NCBI GenBank assembly: GCA_003478355.1
Contig: QUFC01000038.1
Location: 1 to 43,887, forward strand
Length of the DNA stretch: 43,887 nucleotides
DNA from: Lachnospiraceae bacterium AM48-27BH
GTDB taxonomy: Bacteria > Bacillota > Clostridia > Lachnospirales > Lachnospiraceae
Reading direction: 5' to 3'
Both the position numbers and the translations under genes were made by a program. Positions 1 to 9,592 of the stretch are shown here, one piece after another. The notes under the pieces are model-generated. The model searched no databases. It was not told the origin of the DNA and saw only the letters and a program-made list of their open reading frames with translations. Within the stretch, counting starts at the first letter, position 1, and every line of letters begins with the position of its first letter.

Positions 1-1
1 A

Positions 2-112
2 TTTTCTGAACTGAAAATGCCGTATGATACAGTGGTGGTAACAGATTTTGCCGATTTAGAATGCGAAGCATCGGCAAAATCCGTTGCTGTTTGCGCAACG
101 CGTGAACAGTAA
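2..112 (+). CDS. C-terminal end of an unidentified protein (partial)
   Basis: An open frame enters from the left edge and ends at the TAA at 110-112, giving 36 residues ending in ...VCATREQ. No motif in this tail lets me name the family. It lies on the same strand as the downstream radical-SAM gene but about 110 bases away, with a possible promoter in between, so it is probably the end of a separate transcription unit. Only the frame and stop are seen; that it is a real gene is an inference from its position at the edge. Confidence 0.4.
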   Translation, partial: FSELKMPYDTVVVTDFADLECEASAKSVAVCATREQ

Positions 113-151
113 CGGATAAATTTAGCAGAAAAGGAACGTAACAGGGATTCC

Positions 152-180
152 TTTACAAACACGAGAAATCTTGTTATCAT
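152..180 (+). promoter_or_regulatory. Possible housekeeping promoter for the DUF512-der-plsY-gpsA cluster
   Basis: TTTACA at 152-157, a 17-base spacer and TATCAT at 175-180 resemble a vegetative -35/-10 pair. The -10 box ends about 40 bases before the start codon at 222. Each box departs from consensus by one base. Confidence 0.45.
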
Positions 181-221
181 AAGGAAAGAACAGAAAATAA
201 GTTCGGAGAGGAAAGAAATTT

Positions 222-1586
222 ATGCAAAAAGGACATACGATCAAATCTGTCGATCCGGGTTCCATTGCAGATGAACTGGGACTGGAGCCGGGGGACCGTC
301 TCTTGTCTATAGATGGACATGAACTGGAAGATATTTTTGATTACGAGTATTATATAGAAAACGAATCGATTATGGTGGTGGTCGCTAAGAAAAATGGAGA
401 GGAGTGGGAACTGGATATCGAGAATGATTATCAGGACCTGGGTCTGACCTTTGAAAATGGGCTGATGAGCGATTACAAGAGCTGCCATAACAAGTGTGTG
501 TTTTGTTTCATCGACCAGATGCCAAAGGGGATGAGAGAGACCCTTTATTTCAAGGATGATGATTCCCGCCTTTCTTTCCTGCAGGGTAATTATGTGACGC
601 TGACCAACATGAAGGATAAGGATATTGAGCGGATCATCAAGTTCAAATTGGCACCGATCAATATTTCTGTGCAGACAACGAATCCGGAACTGCGGTGCAA
701 GATGCTCCACAACCGGTTTGCCGGGGAAGCGTTAAAGAAGATCGATCGTCTCTACGAGGCGGGAACCCCGATGAATGGGCAGGTGGTTATGTGCAAGAAC
801 CTGAATGATGGCGACGAGCTGGACCGTACCATCCGTGATCTGACGAAATATATCCCATGTATGGAGAGTGTGTCAGTGGTGCCGGTGGGACTTTCCAAGT
901 ACCGGGACGGCTTATATCCATTGGAGCCGATCACGGCAGAGGATGCAGCAAAAACCATAGACATCATTGAAAAATGGCAGAAGAAGGTCTATGCAGAGCA
1001 TGGAATCCATTTCATTCATGCCAGTGATGAGTTCTATATTCTTGCAGGACGGGAACTGCCAGAAGAAGAACGTTATGACGGCTATATCCAGTTGGAAAAT
1101 GGAGTCGGTATGATAAGACTTTTGACGACAGAGGTTCACGAGGCTCTGGATGAGTTAGAGGGTGATGAGGAAGAAGAGGAATTATCCATTGCCACTGGAA
1201 AGCTGGCAGCCGTTTATCTGGCTGGATTTTTAGAGGAGATCAAGAAGAAATTCCCAAACCGCAAGGTTCATCTCTATCCTATCCGTAACGATTTCTTTGG
1301 GGAAATGATCACCGTAGCTGGTCTGATCACGGGACAGGATCTGATCGCCCAGTTAAAGGACAAGCCTCTGGGAAGCCGTTTACTTCTCCCAGAGTGTATG
1401 TTCCGGAGCGGAGAAGAGGTTTTTCTGGATGACATTACCAGGCAAGAGGTAGAAAACGCTTTACAAGTACCAGTGAATATTGTAAAATCAAGCGGTCAAG
1501 ATTTTGTGAACGCAGTATTGCACGCTTCAGAGGAGTCAGGCGCTTCTTATGAGGCTTATGAATTAAAGGAGATTTCATATGAGTAA
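222..1586 (+). CDS. Radical SAM/PDZ protein of the DUF512 family
   Basis: A 454-residue protein with a PDZ-like N-terminus (about residues 1-70, [20 protein letters not shown]) followed by the cysteine cluster C88-x3-C92-x2-C95, which would bind a 4Fe-4S cluster for S-adenosylmethionine chemistry. The remainder matches the DUF512 arrangement common in Clostridia, where the gene regularly precedes der. The reaction is not established. The start at 222 follows a GGAGAGGAAAG ribosome-binding site. The stop overlaps the der start by 8 bases, so the two are probably translationally coupled. Confidence 0.85.
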   Translation: MQKGHTIKSVDPGSIADELGLEPGDRLLSIDGHELEDIFDYEYYIENESIMVVVAKKNGEEWELDIENDYQDLGLTFENGLMSDYKSCHNKCVFCFIDQMPKGMRETLYFKDDDSRLSFLQGNYVTLTNMKDKDIERIIKFKLAPINISVQTTNPELRCKMLHNRFAGEALKKIDRLYEAGTPMNGQVVMCKNLNDGDELDRTIRDLTKYIPCMESVSVVPVGLSKYRDGLYPLEPITAEDAAKTIDIIEKWQKKVYAEHGIHFIHASDEFYILAGRELPEEERYDGYIQLENGVGMIRLLTTEVHEALDELEGDEEEEELSIATGKLAAVYLAGFLEEIKKKFPNRKVHLYPIRNDFFGEMITVAGLITGQDLIAQLKDKPLGSRLLLPECMFRSGEEVFLDDITRQEVENALQVPVNIVKSSGQDFVNAVLHASEESGASYEAYELKEISYE

Positions 1587-2910
1587 ACCAGTAGTAGCGA
1601 TTGTAGGACGGCCAAATGTTGGCAAGTCTACCTTATTTAATGCAATCGCAGGAGAGACCATTTCCATTGTAAAAGATACACCAGGTGTGACCAGGGACCG
1701 TATTTACGCGGATTGTAACTGGCTGAACATGAATTTTACCCTGATCGATACCGGCGGTATTGAGCCGGATACCAGTGATGTGATCCTGGCACAGATGCGG
1801 GAGCAGGCAGAGATCGCCATTGCCACAGCAGACGTGATCGTGTTCATCGTAGACGTACATCAGGGACTTGTGGATTCTGATTTCCGTGTAGCGGATATGT
1901 TAAGAAAATCCAAGAAACCAGTCGTTCTTGCAGTAAACAAAGTAGACAGCATCAAGAAATATGGTAATGATGTTTATGAGTTTTATAATTTAGGAATCGG
2001 TGATCCGATCGCTGTTTCTGCTGCCTCCAGACTGGGGCTTGGAGATTTATTAGATGAGGTGGCAAAGCATTTTGACACAGACAATATGGAAGAAGAGGAT
2101 GACGACCGTCCAAGGATTGCCGTTGTTGGAAAACCAAACGTTGGTAAATCTTCTATTATTAATAAGTTAACCGGTGAGAACCGTGTGATCGTGTCTAATA
2201 TCGCCGGAACTACCAGAGATGCCGTGGATACCGAGGTGGTATATCAGGGCAGAGAGTATGTATTTATCGACACTGCCGGACTGCGCCGGAAGAATAAGAT
2301 CAAAGAGGAATTGGAGCGTTACAGCATTATCCGCACGGTGACCGCTGTAGAGCGTGCAGATGTGGTCGTTGTGGTTATTGACGCCACTGAGGGTGTGACG
2401 GAACAGGATGCCAAGATCGCAGGAATTGCCCATGACCGTGGAAAAGGCATCATCGTGGCAGTGAATAAGTGGGATGCCATTGAGAAGAATGACAAGACGA
2501 TCTATGAGTTTACCAGAAAGGTAAAAGATACATTGTCCTTTATGCCGTATGCGGAGATCATCTTTATTTCCGCTGAAACCGGACAGAGACTGAATAAATT
2601 ATTTGAGACCATCGATATGGTTCGTGAGAACCAGACTATGCGTGTGGCGACGGGTGTCCTGAACGAGATCATCACCGAGGCAACCGCCCTCCAGCAGCCA
2701 CCGGCTGATAAAGGCAAACGTCTGAAGATCTACTATACAACACAGGTAGCGGTAAAACCGCCGACTTTTGTAAACTTTGTCAATGATAAGGAACTGATGC
2801 ACTTCTCTTATGTTCGTTATCTGGAGAACCGGATCCGTGAAGCTTTTGGTTTCCGTGGTACGGCCCTGAAGTTTATCACAAGAGAACGTTCCGGAAAGGA
2901 CGCTGAGTAA
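1579..2910 (+). CDS. der: Ribosome biogenesis GTPase Der (EngA)
   Basis: A 443-residue double GTPase that acts in maturation of the 50S ribosomal subunit. Two G domains in tandem are visible: the first P-loop is GRPNVGKST (residues 10-18) and the second is GKPNVGKSS (from residue 184). Each is followed by a DxxG switch motif (DTGG, DTAG) and an NKxD motif (NKVD, NKWD). A C-terminal KH-like domain of about 90 residues completes the family architecture. Length is normal for the family. The start overlaps the upstream gene and the stop shares a base with plsY, giving a tight operon. Confidence 0.97.
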   Translation: MSKPVVAIVGRPNVGKSTLFNAIAGETISIVKDTPGVTRDRIYADCNWLNMNFTLIDTGGIEPDTSDVILAQMREQAEIAIATADVIVFIVDVHQGLVDSDFRVADMLRKSKKPVVLAVNKVDSIKKYGNDVYEFYNLGIGDPIAVSAASRLGLGDLLDEVAKHFDTDNMEEEDDDRPRIAVVGKPNVGKSSIINKLTGENRVIVSNIAGTTRDAVDTEVVYQGREYVFIDTAGLRRKNKIKEELERYSIIRTVTAVERADVVVVVIDATEGVTEQDAKIAGIAHDRGKGIIVAVNKWDAIEKNDKTIYEFTRKVKDTLSFMPYAEIIFISAETGQRLNKLFETIDMVRENQTMRVATGVLNEIITEATALQQPPADKGKRLKIYYTTQVAVKPPTFVNFVNDKELMHFSYVRYLENRIREAFGFRGTALKFITRERSGKDAE

Positions 2911-3545
2911 TGGAAAGAATCCTTTGTCTGGCAGTGGGATATCTGTTTGGACTGTTTCAGACCGGTTATATTTACAGTAAGCTGCATCATGTGGACATCC
3001 GCAAAGAGGGCAGCGGCAATGCCGGAAGCACCAATGTTCTGCGCGTCATGGGTGTGAAGGCGGGAGCTACCGTATTTCTGGGAGATTTTTTTAAGACACT
3101 GATTCCGTGTATTCTGGTACGGCATTTCTTCCAGAATCAGCCGGAGATGGTGAATCTTCTGGTATTATACACGGCGTTTGGTGTGATCCTGGGGCATAAT
3201 TATCCGTTTTATATGGGATTTAAGGGCGGAAAAGGAATTGCTGCGACAGCTGGCCTGCTGGTTGCCATGGATCTGCGGGTGACAGCGGTCTGTCTGATCG
3301 CTTTTATCCTGATCGTGGCAGTGACACGTTATGTGTCTCTTGGCTCTTTGGTAGTGGTAACCTTATTCCTGATCGGCATGGTATTTTTCGGAAGCCACGG
3401 CGCTTATGGACTTGGAAACCAGTATCTGATGGAATTTTATCTGGTTTCGGCGGCAGTAACGCTGATGGCATTCTGGAGACACCGCTCGAATATTGGCCGT
3501 CTGCTTCATGGAACAGAGAATAAGATCGGAAGTAAGAAAAAATAA
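2910..3545 (+). CDS. plsY: Acyl-phosphate glycerol-3-phosphate acyltransferase PlsY
   Basis: A 211-residue multispanning membrane protein that transfers an acyl group from acyl-phosphate to glycerol-3-phosphate, the first step of phospholipid synthesis. Family signatures are SGNAGSTN (residues 35-42), GHNYPFYMGFKGGKGIA in the middle and several hydrophobic segments. The ATG at 2910 shares its A with the der stop. The next gene, gpsA, makes the glycerol-3-phosphate substrate, so the neighbours form a short lipid-precursor pathway. Confidence 0.95.
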   Translation: MERILCLAVGYLFGLFQTGYIYSKLHHVDIRKEGSGNAGSTNVLRVMGVKAGATVFLGDFFKTLIPCILVRHFFQNQPEMVNLLVLYTAFGVILGHNYPFYMGFKGGKGIAATAGLLVAMDLRVTAVCLIAFILIVAVTRYVSLGSLVVVTLFLIGMVFFGSHGAYGLGNQYLMEFYLVSAAVTLMAFWRHRSNIGRLLHGTENKIGSKKK

Positions 3546-3576
3546 GCGGCAGAGCATGCCGCCTGGGAGGACAAGC

Positions 3577-4581
3577 ATGGCAAAGATTGGTATCATCGGA
3601 GCAGGAACCTGGGGAATCGCCCTGTCGGTACTTCTTCATGACAATGGGCATAAGATCAGTGTCTGGTCGGCATTGCCGCAGGAAATCAAAGATTTACAGG
3701 AGAAACATGAGCATAAAAACCTTCCTGGCGTAGTACTGCCGGGGGATATGGAATTTACAGCGGATCTAGGGCATGCCATGGACCAGAAGGATCTTCTGGT
3801 ACTGGCAGTTCCCTCTATTTTTACCAGAAGTACTGCTCATGCCATGAATCCTTTCTGTAAAGAAGGGCAGATCGTGGTCAATGTGGCAAAGGGCATTGAG
3901 GAGAGCACGCTTATGACACTGTCAGAGATCATCGAGGAAGAACTTCCTATGGCAGATGTAGCGGTGTTATCTGGTCCAAGCCATGCGGAAGAAGTGGGAC
4001 GGAGGATTCCTACCACCTGTGTGACTGGAGCAAAATCCAAAAAGACAGCGGAATATATCCAGACTATCTTCATGAGTCCGGTGTTCCGCGTGTATACAAG
4101 TCCGGATATCTTAGGAATCGAATTAGGCGGGGCACTGAAAAATGTCATTGCTCTGGCAGCCGGAATTGCAGATGGACTGGGTTATGGAGATAATACAAAG
4201 GCTGCGTTGATTACCAGGGGGATTAACGAGATCGCAAAGCTTGGTGTCCGCATGGGCGGGGCCTTTGAAACGTTCTGTGGCCTGTCCGGAATCGGGGACC
4301 TGATCGTTACCTGCGCCAGCATGCACAGCCGTAACCGCCGGGCCGGTATTCTGATCGGTCAGGGAAAGACCATGCAGGAGGCCATGGATGAAGTCCATAT
4401 GGTGGTCGAGGGTGTATATTCTGCCAAAGCTGCCAGGAGGCTGGCTGAAAAATATGATGTTCCAATGCCGATCGTTGACCAGGTCAATGAGGTCTTGTTT
4501 GAAGGAAAGCCTGCTGCAGAAGCAGTGCAGGAATTGATGCTTCGTGATAAGACGAAAGAGGCTAACACTTTAACATGGTAA
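3577..4581 (+). CDS. gpsA: NAD(P)H-dependent glycerol-3-phosphate dehydrogenase GpsA
   Basis: A 334-residue enzyme reducing dihydroxyacetone phosphate to glycerol-3-phosphate for phospholipid synthesis. The N-terminal Rossmann motif GAGTWGIA (residues 8-15) and the later LSGPSHAEEV and GGALKNVIALAAG motifs, the latter carrying the catalytic lysine, are diagnostic. The open frame extends upstream into plsY, but the ATG at 3577 is preferred: it has a GGGAGG ribosome-binding site at proper spacing and starts directly at the conserved MAKIGIIGAG. It is the last gene of the cluster. Confidence 0.95.
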   Translation: MAKIGIIGAGTWGIALSVLLHDNGHKISVWSALPQEIKDLQEKHEHKNLPGVVLPGDMEFTADLGHAMDQKDLLVLAVPSIFTRSTAHAMNPFCKEGQIVVNVAKGIEESTLMTLSEIIEEELPMADVAVLSGPSHAEEVGRRIPTTCVTGAKSKKTAEYIQTIFMSPVFRVYTSPDILGIELGGALKNVIALAAGIADGLGYGDNTKAALITRGINEIAKLGVRMGGAFETFCGLSGIGDLIVTCASMHSRNRRAGILIGQGKTMQEAMDEVHMVVEGVYSAKAARRLAEKYDVPMPIVDQVNEVLFEGKPAAEAVQELMLRDKTKEANTLTW

Positions 4582-4609
4582 AATAATAACTTGTTATACC
4601 TAAAAAGTG

Positions 4610-4638
4610 TTGACATTTAAAAATAATGTACTTATAAT
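4610..4638 (+). promoter_or_regulatory. Strong vegetative promoter for the branched-chain amino acid importer
   Basis: TTGACA at 4610-4615 and TATAAT at 4633-4638 are both perfect consensus boxes with a 17-base spacer. They lie 42 bases before the start of the binding-protein gene. High expression of the substrate-binding protein is expected. Confidence 0.85.
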
Positions 4639-4680
4639 AAAAAAAAGTTTTTGAATGTTATTTATGAGGAGGAAAGCATT

Positions 4681-5904
4681 ATGAAAAAACTGGTAAGTGT
4701 AAGTTTGGCAGCAGCTATGGTTGCTTCCATGACTGCTTGTGGTTCTAACAATACCGCAGAGACAACAGCAGCAGCTGCAGCAGCAGAAACTACCGCAGCA
4801 GCAGGAGAGACAAGTGCAGCAGCAGAGTCCCAGACAGCAGCAGACGGTGCCTCTTTTAAGATTGGTGTTACCGGACCTTTAACTGGCGCAGCAGCAGCAT
4901 ACGGCAACGCAGTTGTAAACGGCGCAAAGTTAGCAGCAGATGAGATCAATGCAGCAGGCGGTGTAAATGGCTATACTTTCGAGGTAAACGGTCAGGATGA
5001 TGAGAACGATACTGAGAAAGCGATCAACGCATACAATACCTTAAAAGACTGGGGTATGCAGATTCTGGTTGGTACAACCACTTCCAAACCATGTATCGCA
5101 GTTGCTGCAGAGACAGCAAATGACAATATGTTCCAGATCACACCATCTGGTTCCGCAGTTGAGTGTGTAGCAAATGACAACGTATTCCGTGTATGCTTCG
5201 CTGACCCGGATCAGGGTACTGCTTCTGCAAAGTACATTGGCGAGCACAAACTGGCTACTAAGGTAGCAATCATCTATGATAGCTCTACAGAGTATTCCTC
5301 TGGTCTGCGTGAGGCATTTGTTAACGAGGCAGCAAACCAGGGTATCGAGATCGTTGCTGACGAGGCATTTACCGCTGATACCAACACGGATTTTTCTGTA
5401 CAGCTGGATAAAGCAAAAGACGCTGGCGCTGAGTTAGTATTCCTGCCAATTTACTATCAGGAGGCTTCCATCATTCTGAAACAGGCTTCTGATAAAGAGT
5501 TTGCTCCAGTCTTCTTTGGATGCGATGGTATGGATGGTATCCTTTCTGTAGAGAACTTTGATAAGTCTCTGGCGGAGGGGCTGATGCTGTTAACACCATT
5601 CTCCACAACTGAGGAGACCAGCAAGGCATTTACTGACGCTTATGTAGCAGCATATGGCATTGAGCCAAACCAGTTCGCAGCAGACAGCTACGATGCTGTT
5701 TATGCAGTAAAAGCAGCAATCGAGCAGTCCGGTGTAACACCAGATATGAGCGTATCTGATATCTGCGAAGGCTTAAAGATCGCTATGACCGAGATCAAGA
5801 TCGATGGTTTAACCGGTTCCGATATGACATGGAACGCAGCTGGTGAGCCAAACAAAGCTCCTAAGGCTGTTATGATTGAGAACGGCGAGTATGTAATGCA
5901 GTAA
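4681..5904 (+). CDS. livJ: Branched-chain amino acid ABC transporter, substrate-binding lipoprotein
   Basis: A 407-residue periplasmic-binding-protein type I lipoprotein that presents ligand to the LivHM/LivGF importer. A lipoprotein signal peptide ends at Cys20 (SMTAC), followed by an Ala/Thr/Glu-rich low-complexity linker of about 35 residues. The mature fold starts at FKIGVTGPLTGAAAAYG, typical of LivJ/LivK-type proteins. The frame could begin at 4651, but the ATG at 4681 is placed exactly after a GAGGAGG site and opens the signal peptide. A strong promoter precedes it and a leaky hairpin follows it. Ligand specificity cannot be read from sequence. Confidence 0.9.
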   Translation: MKKLVSVSLAAAMVASMTACGSNNTAETTAAAAAAETTAAAGETSAAAESQTAADGASFKIGVTGPLTGAAAAYGNAVVNGAKLAADEINAAGGVNGYTFEVNGQDDENDTEKAINAYNTLKDWGMQILVGTTTSKPCIAVAAETANDNMFQITPSGSAVECVANDNVFRVCFADPDQGTASAKYIGEHKLATKVAIIYDSSTEYSSGLREAFVNEAANQGIEIVADEAFTADTNTDFSVQLDKAKDAGAELVFLPIYYQEASIILKQASDKEFAPVFFGCDGMDGILSVENFDKSLAEGLMLLTPFSTTEETSKAFTDAYVAAYGIEPNQFAADSYDAVYAVKAAIEQSGVTPDMSVSDICEGLKIAMTEIKIDGLTGSDMTWNAAGEPNKAPKAVMIENGEYVMQ

Positions 5905-5946
5905 GTTTTGAATGGACATTCAAAATTGGATATGATTTATCAGATC

Positions 5947-5983
5947 CAGAGCGGGGTCGTCTTCGTGACGGCTCTGCTTTTTG
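5947..5983 (+). terminator. Hairpin attenuator between binding-protein and permease genes
   Basis: CAGAGC (5947-5952) pairs with GCTCTG (5971-5976), with an inner CGTC/GACG stem and the tract CTTTTTGG after it. The interrupted U run suggests partial termination. This would give more binding protein than permease, a common stoichiometry in ABC importers. Confidence 0.65.
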
Positions 5984-6004
5984 GTTTCAAAGGGGATGTT
6001 GCAC

Positions 6005-6033
6005 TTGTACATCAGTTTTGCCGGTGATATAAT
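6005..6033 (+). promoter_or_regulatory. Internal promoter before livH
   Basis: TTGTAC (6005-6010), a 17-base spacer with an extended TG element, and TATAAT (6028-6033). It lies after the attenuator and 38 bases before the livH start, so the permease and ATPase genes may have their own lower-level transcription. Confidence 0.6.
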
Positions 6034-6071
6034 TTTGAGATAAAATTAGAAAAATAAAGAGGTGGGGATTC

Positions 6072-6953
6072 ATGAGTTTTCTGTCTTATTTAATCAATGG
6101 AATCAGCCTGGGCAGTATCTACGCGATCATTGCGCTTGGATATACTATGGTTTATGGTATTGCCAGAATGCTGAATTTCGCCCATGGTGATATCATCATG
6201 GTTGGTGGCTTCGTCGTGTTTACCATTGTCAGCACCCTGGGGCTTTCTCCATGGCTTGGGCTTCTGGTGGCAGTGGTGATCTGCACGGTGCTGGGTATTG
6301 TGATCGAGAAGGTTGCTTATTGCCCGTTGCGTGGCGCATCTTCGCTGGCAGTTCTGATCACAGCCATTGGTGTCAGCTATCTGCTGCAGAACGTAGCGCT
6401 TTTGATCTTTGGTTCCAATGCCCGTCAGTTTACTTCGATTATCAATCTGCCGAACTTAAAGCTGGCAGATGGCAGGCTGACCATTTCTGCAGTTACCATT
6501 GTAACGATCATTACCTGTATCGTGATCATGGTGGGGCTGACAGCTTTTATTAATAAGACCAGGATTGGCCAGGCTATGTTAGCTGTGTCTGAGGATACCG
6601 GTGCGGCAACCCTGATGGGAATCAATGTAAATAAGACTATTTCCATTACTTTCGCCATTGGTTCTGCTCTGGCAGCCATCGCGGGAGCACTTCTTTGTTC
6701 CGCATATCCGTCCCTGACTCCTTATACAGGTTCCATGCCTGGTATCAAGGCGTTTGTGGCAGCCGTGTTTGGCGGTATCGGTTCCATTCCAGGCGCTCTG
6801 ATCGGCGGTGTGATCCTGGGTGTCATCGAGAACCTGACAAAGGCATATATTTCTTCCCAGTTATCTGATGCAGTTGTATTCTCTGTCCTGATTATTGTAC
6901 TTCTGGTACGTCCTACCGGAATCCTGGGCAAGAAGATTACAGAGAAAGTGTAG
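6072..6953 (+). CDS. livH: Branched-chain amino acid ABC transporter permease LivH
   Basis: A 293-residue integral membrane permease. The start (MSFLSYLINGISLGSIYAII), the LGYTMVYGIARMLNFAHGD motif near residues 22-40 and about eight hydrophobic segments are typical of LivH. The conserved VFGGIGSIPGALIGGV segment near the C-terminus is the ATPase-contacting region of this family. It would pair with LivM to form the channel for the binding protein encoded upstream. A GAGGTGGGG ribosome-binding site precedes the ATG. Confidence 0.93.
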   Translation: MSFLSYLINGISLGSIYAIIALGYTMVYGIARMLNFAHGDIIMVGGFVVFTIVSTLGLSPWLGLLVAVVICTVLGIVIEKVAYCPLRGASSLAVLITAIGVSYLLQNVALLIFGSNARQFTSIINLPNLKLADGRLTISAVTIVTIITCIVIMVGLTAFINKTRIGQAMLAVSEDTGAATLMGINVNKTISITFAIGSALAAIAGALLCSAYPSLTPYTGSMPGIKAFVAAVFGGIGSIPGALIGGVILGVIENLTKAYISSQLSDAVVFSVLIIVLLVRPTGILGKKITEKV

Positions 6954-6962
6954 GTGGGAGAT

Positions 6963-8027
6963 ATGAAAAATAAGAAAGCATTGAAGCAGAATGTCATCAC
7001 CTATGGTATGGTGATCGCGTTCTGGGCAGTGATCCAGATCATGATGAAGACTGGTAATTTAAGCAGTCTTGCGAAGGGACTTCTGGTTCCAATCTGTATG
7101 TATGTGATCCTGGCAGTTTCTTTGAATTTAACCGTTGGTATCTTAGGTGAGCTGAGCCTTGGACATGCAGGCTTTATGTGTGTGGGAGCTTTTACAGGCG
7201 CATTTTTTACAAAGGTTGCAGAAAGTGCGATCCCGAGTGTCGGCGTCCGCTTTTTCATCGCCCTTCTGATCGGTGCTGCAGTAGCTGGTTTATGTGGTTT
7301 CCTGATCGGTATTCCGGTACTTCGTCTGAAAGGCGATTATCTGGCGATTGTAACCCTGGCATTTGGCGAGATCATCAAGAACCTGATCAACGTCATGTAT
7401 GTAGGCGTTGACCAGCATGGTTTCCATTTTTCCATCAAGGATACTACATCTCTTGGCATGGATGATACCGGTGTGGTTATCATCAAGGGCGCCCAGGGCA
7501 TCACTGGTACGCCAAAGGCAGCGACTTTTACGGTCTCCATTTTATTGGTTCTGTTAACCCTGGTGATCGTATTGAACCTGATCAATTCCAGAACCGGACG
7601 CGCGGTCATGTCTATTCGTGACAACCGGATTGCGGCGGAGTCTGTTGGCATCAATATTACCAAGTACAAATTGATGGCATTTGCCATTTCTGCTTCTTTA
7701 GCAGGAGTTGCAGGGGTTCTGTATGCCCACAACCTGTCCTCTCTGGCAGCGACACCGAAAAACTTTGGTTATAATATGTCCATTATGATCCTGGTTTATG
7801 TGGTTCTTGGCGGATTGGGCAATATCCGCGGTTCCATCATCGCAGCGGTGATCCTGACAGCTCTTCCAGAGTTATTACGTGGATTGAATGACTATCGTAT
7901 GCTGATCTACGCGATCGTACTGATCGTGATGATGATCTTCAACTCCAGTCCAAAGGTATTGGAGAAGAGAGCAGTAATGAAAGAAAAATTCAGAAATAAG
8001 AAAAATACGGCAAAGGAGGCTGCTTAA
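6963..8027 (+). CDS. livM: Branched-chain amino acid ABC transporter permease LivM
   Basis: A 354-residue membrane permease partner of LivH. LivM signatures include the N-terminal helices followed by GELSLGHAGFMCVGAFTGA and, later, the cytoplasmic loop RTGRAVMSIRDNRIAAESVGIN. The C-terminal part has VLGGLGNIRGSIIAA. The open frame can begin at a GTG at 6954 directly after the livH stop, but the ATG at 6963 is better spaced from GGTGGGAG. The C-terminus is a basic cytoplasmic tail. Confidence 0.93.
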   Translation: MKNKKALKQNVITYGMVIAFWAVIQIMMKTGNLSSLAKGLLVPICMYVILAVSLNLTVGILGELSLGHAGFMCVGAFTGAFFTKVAESAIPSVGVRFFIALLIGAAVAGLCGFLIGIPVLRLKGDYLAIVTLAFGEIIKNLINVMYVGVDQHGFHFSIKDTTSLGMDDTGVVIIKGAQGITGTPKAATFTVSILLVLLTLVIVLNLINSRTGRAVMSIRDNRIAAESVGINITKYKLMAFAISASLAGVAGVLYAHNLSSLAATPKNFGYNMSIMILVYVVLGGLGNIRGSIIAAVILTALPELLRGLNDYRMLIYAIVLIVMMIFNSSPKVLEKRAVMKEKFRNKKNTAKEAA

Positions 8028-8029
8028 TC

Positions 8030-8788
8030 ATGGCAATGTTGGAAGTAGAGAATTTAAGCATATCCTTTGGCGGTCTGAAAGCCGTAGATGGTTTTCACAT
8101 CTCCATTGAGAAGGGACAGTTGTACGGTCTGATCGGACCAAATGGTGCAGGAAAGACTACCGTATTTAACCTGCTGACAGGTGTGTATAAGCCGAATACC
8201 GGAAGTATTGTTCTGGATGGTCAGAATATTACCGGAAGAAAGACCATCGAGATCAACCAGGATGGAATCGCAAGAACGTTCCAGAATATCCGTCTGTTTA
8301 AGGAATTAAGTGTGCTGGATAATGTAAAGGTCGGACTTCATAACCATTTCCAGTATTCTACTCTGGATGGTATCTTAAGAACACCAAAGTATTTTAAGGT
8401 AGAGAAAGCCATGAATGAGAAGGCCATGGAGTTATTAAAGGTCTTTGACCTGGATGGCGAGGCAGATTTTAAAGCATCCAACCTTCCTTATGGTAAACAG
8501 AGAAAGCTGGAGATCGCCAGAGCTCTGGCTACCGAGCCAAAGCTTCTCCTGTTAGATGAGCCGGCGGCTGGTATGAACCCCAACGAGACAGCGGAGCTGA
8601 TGGAGACCATCCGTTTTGTCCGCGATCATTTTGGTATGACCATTCTGCTGATCGAGCATGATATGAAGCTGGTTTCTGGAATCTGTGAGAAACTGACTGT
8701 ATTAAACTTCGGACAGGTTCTGACGGAAGGACCGACTTCCGATGTATTGAATGATAAGCGGGTTATCACCGCATACCTTGGAGAGTAG
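8030..8788 (+). CDS. livG: Branched-chain amino acid ABC transporter ATPase LivG
   Basis: A 252-residue ABC ATPase. Walker A is GPNGAGKTT (near residue 36), the Q-loop region contains ARTFQNIRLF, and Walker B is LLLLDEPAAGMNP, whose AGMNP tail is characteristic of LivG. The signature motif is atypical, reading LPYGKQRKLEIARAL instead of LSGGQ; this variant is usual in the LivG family. A switch histidine follows (IEHDM). The ATG follows an AAAGGAGGC site two bases after the livM stop. Confidence 0.93.
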   Translation: MAMLEVENLSISFGGLKAVDGFHISIEKGQLYGLIGPNGAGKTTVFNLLTGVYKPNTGSIVLDGQNITGRKTIEINQDGIARTFQNIRLFKELSVLDNVKVGLHNHFQYSTLDGILRTPKYFKVEKAMNEKAMELLKVFDLDGEADFKASNLPYGKQRKLEIARALATEPKLLLLDEPAAGMNPNETAELMETIRFVRDHFGMTILLIEHDMKLVSGICEKLTVLNFGQVLTEGPTSDVLNDKRVITAYLGE

Positions 8789-8801
8789 GAGGAGAGTACA
8801 A

Positions 8802-9515
8802 ATGGCAGCAATTTTGGAAGTAAAGGATCTGCAGGTGTATTACGGCGTGATCCAGGCGCTGAAGGGTATCTCCTTTGAAGTAAACCAGGGAGAGATCATC
8901 GCGCTGATCGGCGCTAACGGCGCAGGAAAGACTACCACCCTTCAGACGATCACTGGTATGATCCCGTCTAAGGGCGGAAGCATCATTTATGATGGACAGG
9001 ATATCACCAGGATGCCAGGTTATAAGCTGGTGCCGATGGGAATTGCCCATGTACCGGAGGGCCGCCGTGTGTTTGCGGAGATGTCTGTACTTCAGAACTT
9101 AAAATTAGGTGCTTATACAAGAAGCAATAAGAATGAGATTGAAGAGACCATTAAAATGGTATATGAGAGATTCCCGCGTCTGGAAGAGAGAAAGAACCAG
9201 ATGGCAGGAACCTTAAGCGGTGGCGAGCAGCAGATGCTGGCTATGGGCCGCGCCCTTATGTCCCATCCAAAACTGATCGTGATGGATGAGCCATCTATGG
9301 GCCTTTCCCCGATCTATGTCAATGAGATCTTCGATATTATCCAGGAGATCAACAAGTCTGGAACTACTGTTCTCTTAGTAGAGCAGAATGCGAAGAAAGC
9401 TCTGTCTATCGCGGATAAGGCATACGTTCTGGAGACTGGCAACATCGTGTTAAGCGGCGATGCCAAAGAACTGATGAACAATGACCGGGTAAAGAAGGCA
9501 TATTTAAGCGAATAG
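8802..9515 (+). CDS. livF: Branched-chain amino acid ABC transporter ATPase LivF
   Basis: A 237-residue ABC ATPase forming the heterodimer with LivG. Walker A is GANGAGKTT, the signature is LSGGEQQMLAMGRAL, Walker B is LIVMDEPSMGLSP, and the switch region has VEQNA in place of EHD, which is typical of LivF. The open frame extends upstream into livG, but the ATG at 8802 follows GGAGGAGAG and begins the conserved strand (AILEVKDLQVYYG). It is the last gene of the importer operon. Confidence 0.93.
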   Translation: MAAILEVKDLQVYYGVIQALKGISFEVNQGEIIALIGANGAGKTTTLQTITGMIPSKGGSIIYDGQDITRMPGYKLVPMGIAHVPEGRRVFAEMSVLQNLKLGAYTRSNKNEIEETIKMVYERFPRLEERKNQMAGTLSGGEQQMLAMGRALMSHPKLIVMDEPSMGLSPIYVNEIFDIIQEINKSGTTVLLVEQNAKKALSIADKAYVLETGNIVLSGDAKELMNNDRVKKAYLSE

Positions 9516-9536
9516 AATCCGAAAATCATAAGTCCC

Positions 9537-9565
9537 GAATAGGGAGACACCCCCTTGCATATACT
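9537..9565 (+). promoter_or_regulatory. Predicted sigma-E sporulation promoter of spoIVA
   Basis: GAATAGG (9537-9543) and CATATACT (9558-9565) with a 14-base spacer fit the mother-cell sigma-E consensus (KMATATT, 14, CATACAMT) at 12 of 15 positions. spoIVA is a known sigma-E gene in Bacillus. The predicted start of transcription falls inside the loop of the hairpin described next. Confidence 0.65.
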
Positions 9566-9592
9566 TTAACAGCATAGCAAGGGGGTATTTTT
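9549..9592 (+). terminator. Intrinsic terminator of the liv operon, overlapping the spoIVA ribosome-binding site
   Basis: ACCCCCTTGC (9549-9558) pairs perfectly with GCAAGGGGGT (9577-9586) around an 18-base loop, followed by ATTTTTA. The 3' arm AAGGGGG is also the only ribosome-binding site for the ATG at 9593, so read-through mRNA would fold the site shut. Confidence 0.8.
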